This document shows, in pieces, positions 14,023 through 20,645 of a stretch of DNA of 20,645 nt. Source of the DNA: Anaerolineae bacterium (GTDB lineage Bacteria > Chloroflexota > Anaerolineae > 4572-78); assembly GCA_027022125.1 (NCBI GenBank), contig JALVZI010000556.1, positions 1 through 20,645 of the forward strand. Reading direction: 5' to 3'. The translations under genes were made by a program, and so were the position numbers. Numbering within the stretch: the stretch's first letter is position 1; each line of letters begins with the position of its first letter. The notes beneath the pieces were generated by a model that saw nothing but the letters and a program-made list of their open reading frames with translations, did no database searches and was not told the origin of the DNA.

Positions 14023-14210
14023 TTAGAGATTGGTTATTTGTCATTCGCTGAATCGCCCATTCGCTGAATCGTATTGCGTATTGCGTGAAGCGTGATGCGT
14101 GAAACGTGACTTTGGACTTTGGACATGAGACTTTGGACTTGAAACCAGAAACCTTGAACCTTGAACTTGAAACCAGAAACACGAAACCCAAAACATGAAA
14201 CCAAAAACTA
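14005..14210 (+). repeat. Heptamer-period tract 4 (aroK to aroB)
   Basis: A 7-nt period holds for about 29 units. It starts with GTGATTA GAGATTG twice in tandem (14005-14032), carrying the aroK stop, and ends with ATGAAAC-type units that carry the aroB ATG (14195). From 14071 to 14210 twenty units are in perfect phase, and the last eighteen (from 14085) all have A at position 4, e.g. GTGAAAC, GTGACTT, TGGACTT, GAAACCA, TGAACCT. The pattern changes gradually along the tract (GTGAnnn, then TGGACTT, then GAAACCN). It is the best example of the family in this window. Confidence 0.9.
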
Positions 14211-15250
14211 CTATCCCCGTAAAAACCCCAACCGGCGAATACCCCATCCACATTTATGATGGCGTGCTGACCGATGCCGGTGCAAAATTGCGCGAACTCG
14301 GTTTTGCCGGAAAATGCGCCATCGTCACCAACCCCACTGTGGGGCAATATTACGCCGGAAAACTGACCGAATCGTTGACCGATGCCGGATTTTCACCGGT
14401 GCTGTGTGAAATTCCCGATGGCGAGCAACACAAAACACTGGCAACCGTCGCCGGGCTGTATGACCGATTTTTGGCGGCGGGGTTGGAACGCGGCAATCCG
14501 GTGCTGTCGCTGGGCGGCGGGGTCACGGGTGATATTGCCGGTTTCGCCGCGGCGAGTTATTTGCGCGGTGTGCCATTTGTGCAAATTCCAACCAGCCTGC
14601 TGGCGATGGTTGATGCCAGCGTCGGCGGAAAAACCGGCGTGGATTTGCCGCAGGGCAAAAATCTGGTCGGCGCATTCAAACAGCCGGAAATGGTGCTGAT
14701 TGACCCGCTGGTGCTGGAAACACTCCCCGGTGCGGAATTTCGCTCGGGGCTGGCGGAGGTGGTCAAACATGGCATCATTGCCGATGAAACCCTGCTGGAG
14801 AAACTGCGCGCGGGCGATTTTTCGCTCGGGTGGATGATTGCCGCCGCCGTGCGGGTGAAAGTGTCGGTGGTGGAGGAAGACCCGTTTGAAAGCGGGCGGC
14901 GGGCGGTGTTGAATCTGGGACACACTTTCGGACACGCTTTTGAGAAACTGTCCGATTTCCGGCTGCGGCACGGCGAAGGGGTGGCGATGGGCATCGTTTG
15001 CGCGGCGCGGCTGGCGCAATCGCTGGGGCACTGCACCCCCGAAACCACCGCGCGCATCACCGACACGCTGGCATTTCTCGATTTGCCCACCGAGCCGCCC
15101 GCGCACCCATTTGAGTCGATATGGGCGGCGATGGGCGCGGACAAAAAGAAGGCGGCGGGTAAATTGCGGTTCGTCCTGCCCCGCGCCATCGGTGACGTGG
15201 ACATTTTCGCCGATGTGCCCCGGTCTGTGGTACAATCAATATTGGAATAG
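14195..15250 (+). CDS. aroB: 3-dehydroquinate synthase
   Basis: This 351-residue NAD- and metal-dependent enzyme cyclises DAHP to 3-dehydroquinate, the second shikimate-pathway step. Motifs are DGEQHKT (75-81), LGGGVTGD (106-113), IPTSLLAMVDASVGGKTG (131-148), the metal ligands in GLAEVVKHG (E188), LGHTFGHAFE (H243/H247) and RHGEG (H259). Length is normal. The ATG and the first four codons (MKPK) are the last units of the heptamer tract, and there is no Shine-Dalgarno, so initiation may be leaderless-like or coupled. The TAG stop lies in the first unit of the next tract. Confidence 0.96.
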   Translation: MKPKTTIPVKTPTGEYPIHIYDGVLTDAGAKLRELGFAGKCAIVTNPTVGQYYAGKLTESLTDAGFSPVLCEIPDGEQHKTLATVAGLYDRFLAAGLERGNPVLSLGGGVTGDIAGFAAASYLRGVPFVQIPTSLLAMVDASVGGKTGVDLPQGKNLVGAFKQPEMVLIDPLVLETLPGAEFRSGLAEVVKHGIIADETLLEKLRAGDFSLGWMIAAAVRVKVSVVEEDPFESGRRAVLNLGHTFGHAFEKLSDFRLRHGEGVAMGIVCAARLAQSLGHCTPETTARITDTLAFLDLPTEPPAHPFESIWAAMGADKKKAAGKLRFVLPRAIGDVDIFADVPRSVVQSILE

Positions 15251-15317
15251 CGAGTGGGCGAATAATGCGAATGACGAATAGCGAATGACGAGTGACCAAT
15301 GACCAATGACTAATGAC
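15245..15317 (+). repeat. Heptamer-period tract 5 (aroB to the zinc-finger gene)
   Basis: Ten units in one phase (15245-15314): GAATAGC, GAGTGGG, CGAATAA, TGCGAAT, GACGAAT, AGCGAAT, GACGAGT, GACCAAT twice, GACTAAT. The first unit contains the aroB TAG (15248-15250) and the last leads into the ATG of the next gene (15313). It is the shortest tract and consists only of GA(C/A)NAAT-like units, which also open tract 3. Confidence 0.85.
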
Positions 15318-15540
15318 AAAATGTGATGTTTGCGGGTCAACGGAATATATTGAAGATACAGTGAATGAAATTTTTGAAATTGACGGGCGATTTGTGTTGG
15401 TGGAAAATATCCCTGCCCGTGTATGTGCGCGTTGTGGCGATGTGACTTTCAGTCGAGAAACCACCGAGCACGTTCGGCAATTGGTACACGATTCGCAAGC
15501 ACAGAAATCTTTGAAAATGGATGTTTTCACACTGGTATGA
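15313..15540 (+). CDS. YgiT-type zinc-finger protein (MqsA N-terminal-like), apparently without toxin partner
   Basis: This 75-residue protein has two CxxC pairs (C4/C7 and C38/C41) around a beta-rich middle (IFEIDGRFVLVENIPARVC), then SRETTEHVRQLV and a C-terminal strand (KSLKMDVFTLV). This is the YgiT-type zinc-finger family, the N-terminal domain of MqsA-like antitoxins, usually encoded beside a small toxin gene. No toxin-like gene is adjacent: aroB precedes and aroQ overlaps its stop (ATGA). It may be a solitary antitoxin left after toxin loss, or a small regulator taken into the aro operon. The ATG is at the end of a heptamer tract; no Shine-Dalgarno is visible. Confidence 0.85.
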   Translation: MTKCDVCGSTEYIEDTVNEIFEIDGRFVLVENIPARVCARCGDVTFSRETTEHVRQLVHDSQAQKSLKMDVFTLV

Positions 15541-15974
15541 AAATCTTGCTACTGAACGGACCCAATCTGAATTTACTCGGCACGCGCGAGCCGGAGATTT
15601 ACGGCTCGCTGACGCTGGATGATGTTGTGCAGCGGGTGACGGAAGCGGCGGCGGCGCGCGGCGCGACGGTGCGCGCATTCCAGTCGAACAGCGAAGGTGC
15701 GCTGGTTGACGCGCTGCACGATGCCTGTCACTGGGCGGACGGGGTTATTTTCAATCCCGGCGCATACACCCATACTTCGGTTGCCCTGCGAGACGCCATC
15801 ACCGGCACGGGGCTGCGGGTGGTGGAGGTTCATCTCAGCAATATCCACGCCAGAGAGGAATTTCGGCACAAAAGTTTGCTGGCGCCGGTGTGCGTCGGGC
15901 AAATCAGCGGTTTCGGCTGGCGGGGGTATCTGCTGGCGCTGGATGCGCTGTTATTTGAAACGGGGGATAAATGA
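15537..15974 (+). CDS. aroQ: 3-dehydroquinate dehydratase, type II
   Basis: This 145-residue enzyme dehydrates 3-dehydroquinate to 3-dehydroshikimate, the third shikimate step, and forms dodecamers in this family. Visible features are NGPNLNLLGTREPEIYG with R17 and the catalytic Y22, QSNSEG (49-54), FNPGAYTHTS with H79, and EVHLSNIHAREEFRHKS with H99 and R110. The open frame extends further upstream inside the zinc-finger gene, but ATG 15537 is the start because it gives MKILLLNGPN and overlaps the preceding stop as ATGA. Its own stop overlaps the next ATG in the same way, so the three genes are likely translated in series. Confidence 0.96.
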   Translation: MKILLLNGPNLNLLGTREPEIYGSLTLDDVVQRVTEAAAARGATVRAFQSNSEGALVDALHDACHWADGVIFNPGAYTHTSVALRDAITGTGLRVVEVHLSNIHAREEFRHKSLLAPVCVGQISGFGWRGYLLALDALLFETGDK

Positions 15975-17092
15975 GCGATAGGCTTTCGCCGGAAAACCGA
16001 ATTTTAGACGGCGGGTTGGTGGGCATCCTCCGCGCGGAAGTGGAGGATGTTTTCGCGGTGGCAGCACTCCGTGTGCCGCCGAAAGAGCCGCAGGGAACCA
16101 TCATTTTTGAAGGTGAATTGCTGTACCCCGATTCGGAGCAGGTGTATGCCACCATTGCCGAACGCTGGCGGCGGCTGGAATATACCCCGATGCTGCGGCG
16201 CGGCGACAACACCATCGAACTGGTGGCGATGCCGGGTGTCATCCGCCCCAAACCGAGCAACCCGTGGATAAACCTCATTCTGTTCATCGTCACGGTGGCT
16301 TCGGTGCTGACGGTGAGCGCGCTGAATGAAGGCGTCAATCCGCTGGAAAATCCCGCCGGATTGCTGAAAGGGCTGCCGTTCACGATTGCATTTCTGGCAA
16401 TTTTGGGCACGCACGAATTCGGGCATTATTTTGCCGCGCGATACCATAAAGTTGCCGTCACCCTGCCGTATTTCATCCCCTTTCCGACCATCTGGGGTAC
16501 ATTCGGCGCATTCATCCAACTCCGCTCACCGACCATCACCCGCAAGCAGTTGTTCGATGTGGGCATTGCCGGTCCGTTGGCGGGGCTGGCGGTTGCTGTG
16601 CCGGTGCTCATCATCGGGCTGATGAAATCCACGGTGGAACCGTTGCCGCCCGGCGGCGGGTTCATTATGGAAGGCAATTCGATTTTCTACTGGCTGGCAA
16701 AACGAATTATTTTCGGGCAGGCGTTGCCCGCCAATGGGATGGATGTTTTTCTGCATCCGCTGGCGTGGGCAGGCTGGTCGGGCTTGCTGGTGACGGCGTT
16801 CAACCTGTTTCCGGTGGGGCAACTCGATGGCGGGCACGTGGCGTATGTGCTGTTCGGGCGCGCCACAAACATTGCCGGATATGTGGTTGTCGCCGCGATG
16901 GTGGTTATCGGTATTTTCTTTTGGCAGGGATGGTTTTTCTGGGCGCTGCTGATTGTGCTGGTCATCGGCGTGGGTCATCCGCCGCCACTGAATGAACTCG
17001 CCCCTATCGGCAGAGGGCGAAAATTGCTGGGTTATGCCACGATTCTTATTTTTATAGTACTATTTACCCCTTCCCCTCTAACTATTTTGTAA
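15971..17092 (+). CDS. Site-2-type intramembrane metalloprotease (peptidase M50 family)
   Basis: This 373-residue membrane protein has a ~95-residue cytoplasmic-looking N-terminal domain followed by several hydrophobic helices (about 98-117, 135-156, 198-218, 265-285, 302-335, 352-367). The zinc site is HEFGH (148-152), with the third ligand in NLFPVGQLDGGH (278-289). Such proteases cut within membrane helices, often in regulated signalling. The substrate is unknown. It overlaps the aroQ stop (ATGA), so it is expressed with the shikimate genes, although no metabolic link is evident. The stop is at 17090-17092 and no terminator is seen after it. Assignment to the family is firm. Confidence 0.92.
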   Translation: MSDRLSPENRILDGGLVGILRAEVEDVFAVAALRVPPKEPQGTIIFEGELLYPDSEQVYATIAERWRRLEYTPMLRRGDNTIELVAMPGVIRPKPSNPWINLILFIVTVASVLTVSALNEGVNPLENPAGLLKGLPFTIAFLAILGTHEFGHYFAARYHKVAVTLPYFIPFPTIWGTFGAFIQLRSPTITRKQLFDVGIAGPLAGLAVAVPVLIIGLMKSTVEPLPPGGGFIMEGNSIFYWLAKRIIFGQALPANGMDVFLHPLAWAGWSGLLVTAFNLFPVGQLDGGHVAYVLFGRATNIAGYVVVAAMVVIGIFFWQGWFFWALLIVLVIGVGHPPPLNELAPIGRGRKLLGYATILIFIVLFTPSPLTIL

Positions 17093-17124
17093 CAAAAATG
17101 CGTGCAAATCCATCTTAAATAATA

Positions 17125-17130
17125 TATAAT
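17125..17130 (+). promoter_or_regulatory. Candidate -10 box for the surface-protein gene
   Basis: A perfect TATAAT stands in an AT-rich stretch 33 nt after the protease stop. The -35 region at the right distance (around 17102-17107) is poor. It would start transcription near 17137, just before the structured leader. Confidence 0.5.
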
Positions 17131-17136
17131 GGTAGT

Positions 17137-17330
17137 AACCTGAGTTCGCGATAAATGGCATAAACGGCTGTTATGTAGTTGTGAACCCGTTAGGGGTGAA
17201 GTCGTCTGGTAAAAGTATCGAGAGAAGAACGACCGAGTATGCACCCTGAACTGATGTTTGTGCTGTTGCTTGAGTTGTTTTGTTAGCAGCAGCTAAATTT
17301 TGCGGCATAGGTAATGTTAGCCGGAGGAGG
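17137..17330 (+). ncRNA. Structured 5' leader RNA, possible riboswitch-like element
   Basis: Three helices can be drawn by eye. H1: 17144-17152 pairs with 17178-17186 (9 bp with G-U pairs), with an inner stem CATAA 17159-17163 / TTATG 17171-17175. H2: GGGTG 17194-17198 / CACCC 17242-17246, with inner GTCGT 17201-17205 / ACGAC 17229-17233. H3: GCTGTTGCT 17262-17270 / AGCAGCAGC 17285-17293 with one G-U pair. The H1 apical loop ACGG (17164-17167) is complementary to CCGT (17187-17190) directly after H1, allowing an H-type pseudoknot. The leader ends at the Shine-Dalgarno GGAGGAGG (17323-17330). It does not match any riboswitch consensus I can recall. Pairings are seen; a regulatory role is inferred. 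Confidence 0.5.
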
Positions 17331-17337
17331 ATTTGAG

Positions 17338-20300
17338 ATGAGAGGTTCTCGCTATTTTTATATGTTGATATTGGTTATTGTCGGTCTGTTATCTTTGCCG
17401 GTGGGAGCATTGGCACAGGGACCGAGCATGACGGTAATCATCAACGAGGTGATGTATGATGCTGCAGATGAGTGGGTGGAACTATATGTTAAATCCTCGC
17501 CGGGGGATATGGCTGGCTGGACGTTGACCGATCAAGATACTCATACATACACGTTTCCATCGTTAACCCCGAATAACGGCGATTATATTATCGTTCACAC
17601 CGGCACGGGTACAGACACCACCACCGGAAATGTCCACCAGTTGTATTGGGGACTATCATCCAGCGTGTGGAATACCGGCGGTGACGATGTTTTGCTCACC
17701 GATGGCACAAATCCAGTGGATTATATGGCTTATGGTTTTGGGGTTAACATTGATAACCCACCGGGAAGTGTGTTATGGGGTGGCACGAATCCGGTCGGTG
17801 CGACAGATTACAGCGTCGCGCTGAAAAACAATGGTGTGGACACTGACACCGGCGACGATTGGGAGAAATCCGGCACGGCTGCCACTCGCGGTCCGGCATC
17901 ACCGGGAATGGACAACACTGCCCCCGCCGAAGTTTGGGTGGATGACGATTACTCTGCCGGAAACAGTGGCGGTCACACTTGGGGCGTGGATGCGTTTTCC
18001 GTGATTCAGGATGGCATTATTGCAGTTGCCGATGCGGGGACGGTGCATATCGCCAATGGCATATACACTGAAACACTTTCCATTTCAACCAAAAGCATCA
18101 CGTTAGCCGGCGAGAGCGAAGCCGGGGTAAGGGTAGACACTAGTTTGTCGCCCCTTTATGGTTTACATGCCACCGGCGATTTGACTACCACCATTCGCAG
18201 TTTGACGCTGGTGGGTCCGCCATCTGCTACCAGTGGTTACGGCATCAAAATCGAGGGTGATAATGCTCGCGTCACCATCGAAAATGTGACTGTGACCGAT
18301 AGCGGGCGTTCCGGCATTGATTTGAATGGCTTGGCAGCCGTGACCATCACCAATGTGACCGCGCAGAATAACGGCGGTGTCGGCTTGGCGCTGACTGACA
18401 GCAGCAACGCCACCGTCAGCGGCTTGACCACCGACGGTAATGCGTGGGGTGGCGCGGCTGTATATGTGTATGGACAATATTATACCCTCGGCTCAGACAA
18501 CGTAACTTTCACCGGCACAAACACTTTCAGTGAACCGGTTGCGCTCACACTGGAAGCCACACCGACACCCAATGGGGCGACGCTGGCGAATATCACCAAC
18601 CTTATCCTACCCACAGAAGTTTCGCACAGCGTGCAAGAGTGGTACAAACCGGCATCAATACGTATAGACTACACTATCGACCTGACAAATGCGTTGGCAA
18701 TCGGCGCTGCAGGTTTGCCGGCTGCGTATGTTCGGGCATTGATGCCCACCGATTATCAGATTGCTCATGGCAATGCTAAATTATCAACCGGCGACTTTTA
18801 TGTCGGTACAGGGATGAGCATCCAATCGGCAGAAACCGCTGCCGCCGATGGCGATACCATTCATGTGCTGGACGGGACGTTTGTTGAGCAGGTGACTATT
18901 TCCACCAACGGGCTAACGCTGGATGGGGCGGGTATGGCACGAACAGTGCTCACCGGCACAGTGGATTGTGCGAGCAGCACGGGGCATGTGGGTGGCATTT
19001 CCATTTCGCCCCATATCAGCGGCACAACCATTTCCAATATGACCATCACTGGTTTTGATGACGGTATCCAACTGTTTACCGGTCCCATCACCAACACGGT
19101 TATCAGCAGCACTGCAACTATTTCTAATTGCCGACATGGTATTTACAGCAGCGCATCGGCGGGAATAAACGGGCTGACTTTGCGCGGGGTAAATTCGTCA
19201 TACAACAACTCAGTAGGTTCACAGCGATACGGTCGTGGTATTTGGGTGATTAACGGGGAAAAACAAAATATCACCATCGAAAATAGTACTTTCAACCATA
19301 ATCGGTTGGTTGGAGTTGACATCAGCGATGGCAACGTGACGAACTTGCGCATAGTCAGTAATACCGTTCAAAACAATGGCGACTCTGGCATTGCAGTGTT
19401 AGGGGCACATGGGGCGGGTGCGACACTGGTGGCAGACAACACGGTGATTGACAACGGGCGTTTTGGCATCGAGGTGAAAAATTCTACCGGCAATGGCGCC
19501 GATAGCGGCGCGGGGAGTGTGGTTGTGGCTCGCAATCACGTGTCTCGCACCGTAACCGCCACCGACCCGCGCGACCACGCCGGTATCGCCGTGTTCCGCC
19601 GCTTGCCCGGCGCGCTCAACGCCGACCAGCCATCGGGTGTGGTTATAACTGCTAATGTGGTTAGTGGCTACCATGCCAACGCTCCCGGCACTACCGGTGA
19701 AGGGTTCGGTATTGTGCTGGAAGGCGAAAACCACACCGCGGCAAATAACACACTCACCGATAACGACATCGGCATTCAAGTGCAAGCGGGTAATCCTGCC
19801 GCAGACGACCAAAATACGCCATATTTCGACCGGGGTGATGCGGCGGCGGTGACAGATGTATTGCTAACGGGGAACACGGTGACGACAAACGGTAACGGCA
19901 TTCGCACTGTAGGGGCAATTACCGGCACGCTATCGCTGTCTGATAATCTGATTTATAGCAATACCGCCAACGGCGTAACTGTTTTGGGCGAAACCAATGC
20001 CGGTGTGACCGCCACCGGCAACCAAATTTGCGATAACGGCGCGCTGGGCATCGAAAATCAATACTACACCGCCACCCTGACCGCCACCGGCAACTGGTGG
20101 GGTGCAGTGGATGGTCCCGGACCGATTGCCGCCGGGCACGGCGATGAAGTGAGCGCAGGTGTGGATTACAGCGCGTTTATCACCACCGCACCGACCACCG
20201 GACCCTGCCAAACTGCCGATGTGACTATTGCCAAAGTGACCGAGCCTGCCACCGGCGAGACGGGCTTCACCTTCGGTGGCGATTTGGGCGCATTCTCGCT

Positions 20301-20645
20301 GGATGATGGCGGCAGCCAACTGTTCCAACTGACGCCGGGCAGTTACACCGTCACCGAAACTGCCAAATCTGGCTGGGAACTGACAAGTGTTTCTTGCACT
20401 GCTACCAGTAACCCACTGGCAAACGGCGTTTCGCTGTCGCTGGCACGCGGCGATGATGTGACCTGCACTTTCACCAACGACCCGCTGCCTGCCATAACCG
20501 TCAGCAAAACGGCGGCGGCGCAAACCCTGCCCGAACCGGGCGGCACGATGACCTTCACCGTGCGCATCACCAACACCACCGCCGAAAGCGTCACCCTGAG
20601 CAGGCTGACCGATGATGTTTATGGCGATTTGAACGTGCATTCGGT
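17338..20645 (+). CDS. Large secreted modular surface protein: lamin-tail domain, beta-helices, C-terminal beta-sandwich repeats (3' end outside window)
   Basis: The frame is open from ATG 17338 (GGAGGAGG 7 nt before it) to the window end, about 1,102 codons. A signal peptide covers residues 1-26 (LILVIVGLLSL, cleavage after ALA). Residues ~33-150 form a lamin-tail (LTD) domain (VIINEVMYDAADEWVELY, GWTLTD, DYIIVHTG). From residue 199 (VWVDDDYSAGN...AFSVIQDGI) a parallel beta-helix begins, and a second one spans about 480-950, ending in the NWWGAVDGPG motif common in these proteins. Residues ~962-1050 form a prealbumin-like/SpaA-like beta-sandwich (FTFGGDLGAFSLDDG, SYTVTETAKSGWE). A DUF11-type repeat (ITVSKTAAAQTLPEPGG) then begins and leaves the window. 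It is probably exported and surface-attached or released; the ligand is unknown. Confidence 0.9.
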   Translation, partial: MRGSRYFYMLILVIVGLLSLPVGALAQGPSMTVIINEVMYDAADEWVELYVKSSPGDMAGWTLTDQDTHTYTFPSLTPNNGDYIIVHTGTGTDTTTGNVHQLYWGLSSSVWNTGGDDVLLTDGTNPVDYMAYGFGVNIDNPPGSVLWGGTNPVGATDYSVALKNNGVDTDTGDDWEKSGTAATRGPASPGMDNTAPAEVWVDDDYSAGNSGGHTWGVDAFSVIQDGIIAVADAGTVHIANGIYTETLSISTKSITLAGESEAGVRVDTSLSPLYGLHATGDLTTTIRSLTLVGPPSATSGYGIKIEGDNARVTIENVTVTDSGRSGIDLNGLAAVTITNVTAQNNGGVGLALTDSSNATVSGLTTDGNAWGGAAVYVYGQYYTLGSDNVTFTGTNTFSEPVALTLEATPTPNGATLANITNLILPTEVSHSVQEWYKPASIRIDYTIDLTNALAIGAAGLPAAYVRALMPTDYQIAHGNAKLSTGDFYVGTGMSIQSAETAAADGDTIHVLDGTFVEQVTISTNGLTLDGAGMARTVLTGTVDCASSTGHVGGISISPHISGTTISNMTITGFDDGIQLFTGPITNTVISSTATISNCRHGIYSSASAGINGLTLRGVNSSYNNSVGSQRYGRGIWVINGEKQNITIENSTFNHNRLVGVDISDGNVTNLRIVSNTVQNNGDSGIAVLGAHGAGATLVADNTVIDNGRFGIEVKNSTGNGADSGAGSVVVARNHVSRTVTATDPRDHAGIAVFRRLPGALNADQPSGVVITANVVSGYHANAPGTTGEGFGIVLEGENHTAANNTLTDNDIGIQVQAGNPAADDQNTPYFDRGDAAAVTDVLLTGNTVTTNGNGIRTVGAITGTLSLSDNLIYSNTANGVTVLGETNAGVTATGNQICDNGALGIENQYYTATLTATGNWWGAVDGPGPIAAGHGDEVSAGVDYSAFITTAPTTGPCQTADVTIAKVTEPATGETGFTFGGDLGAFSLDDGGSQLFQLTPGSYTVTETAKSGWELTSVSCTATSNPLANGVSLSLARGDDVTCTFTNDPLPAITVSKTAAAQTLPEPGGTMTFTVRITNTTAESVTLSRLTDDVYGDLNVHS

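Noticed and set aside
14005..14210. CRISPR array
   Set aside because: Units are 7 nt, degenerate and contiguous with no spacers, and no cas genes are in the window.
17250..17300. Hammerhead ribozyme core (CTGATG seen at 17250)
   Set aside because: The conserved CUGAUGA is incomplete and no GAAA plus cleavage-site stem arrangement could be found.

Overview
The window looks like a chromosomal segment of an environmental bacterium, most likely a member of the Chloroflexota (Anaerolineae-like). This is inferred from the RpoC type (a long coiled-coil insertion and no trigger-loop insertion), the secreted proteins (parallel beta-helices, a lamin-tail domain, a C-terminal VYLPLIL tail) and the heptamer-repeat spacers. 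No rRNA, tRNA, CRISPR array or intact transposon is visible.

Layout. Bases 1-546 hold the 3' end of a tyrosine-recombinase gene. It is followed by rpoC (TTG start at 654) and rpsU, closed by a strong intrinsic terminator at 5332-5360. Bases 5361-5730 are non-coding and rich in inverted repeats. Bases 5731-11276 lie on the minus strand and read, in transcription order: a complete catalytic-type glgC (11276 to 10014), a second GlgC-like gene that has lost its catalytic residues (9830 to 8586), a secreted beta-helix protein (8454 to 6850) and a DUF3524-type glycosyltransferase related to the tRNA-queuosine mannosyltransferase (6846 to 5731). A divergent intergenic region with a 149-bp nested inverted repeat separates these from a plus-strand cluster. 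That cluster is a SerA dehydrogenase fused to a SbnI/SerK-like serine-kinase domain, then aroK, aroB, a small YgiT-type zinc-finger protein, aroQ and an M50 membrane protease, the last three overlapping by ATGA. From 17093 there is a promoter, a structured 5' leader with a possible pseudoknot, and the first ~1,100 codons of a large secreted modular surface protein that runs off the window.

How the genes work together. The GlgC pair should make ADP-glucose for glycogen; the pattern of lost residues suggests a catalytic plus regulatory subunit arrangement like that of plants, apparently evolved separately. The plus-strand cluster covers the 3-phosphoglycerate branch toward phosphoserine/serine and three shikimate-pathway steps (AroB, AroQ, AroK).

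The most unusual features are: (1) the GlgC paralogue with all of R, K, D and D of the active site replaced; (2) a family of 7-nt-period tracts between co-oriented genes that contain the stop codon of the upstream gene and usually the start codon of the downstream gene; (3) the SerA-SerK fusion; (4) the pseudoknot-like leader RNA before the surface-protein gene. All functional statements are from reading the sequence; no database search was run.
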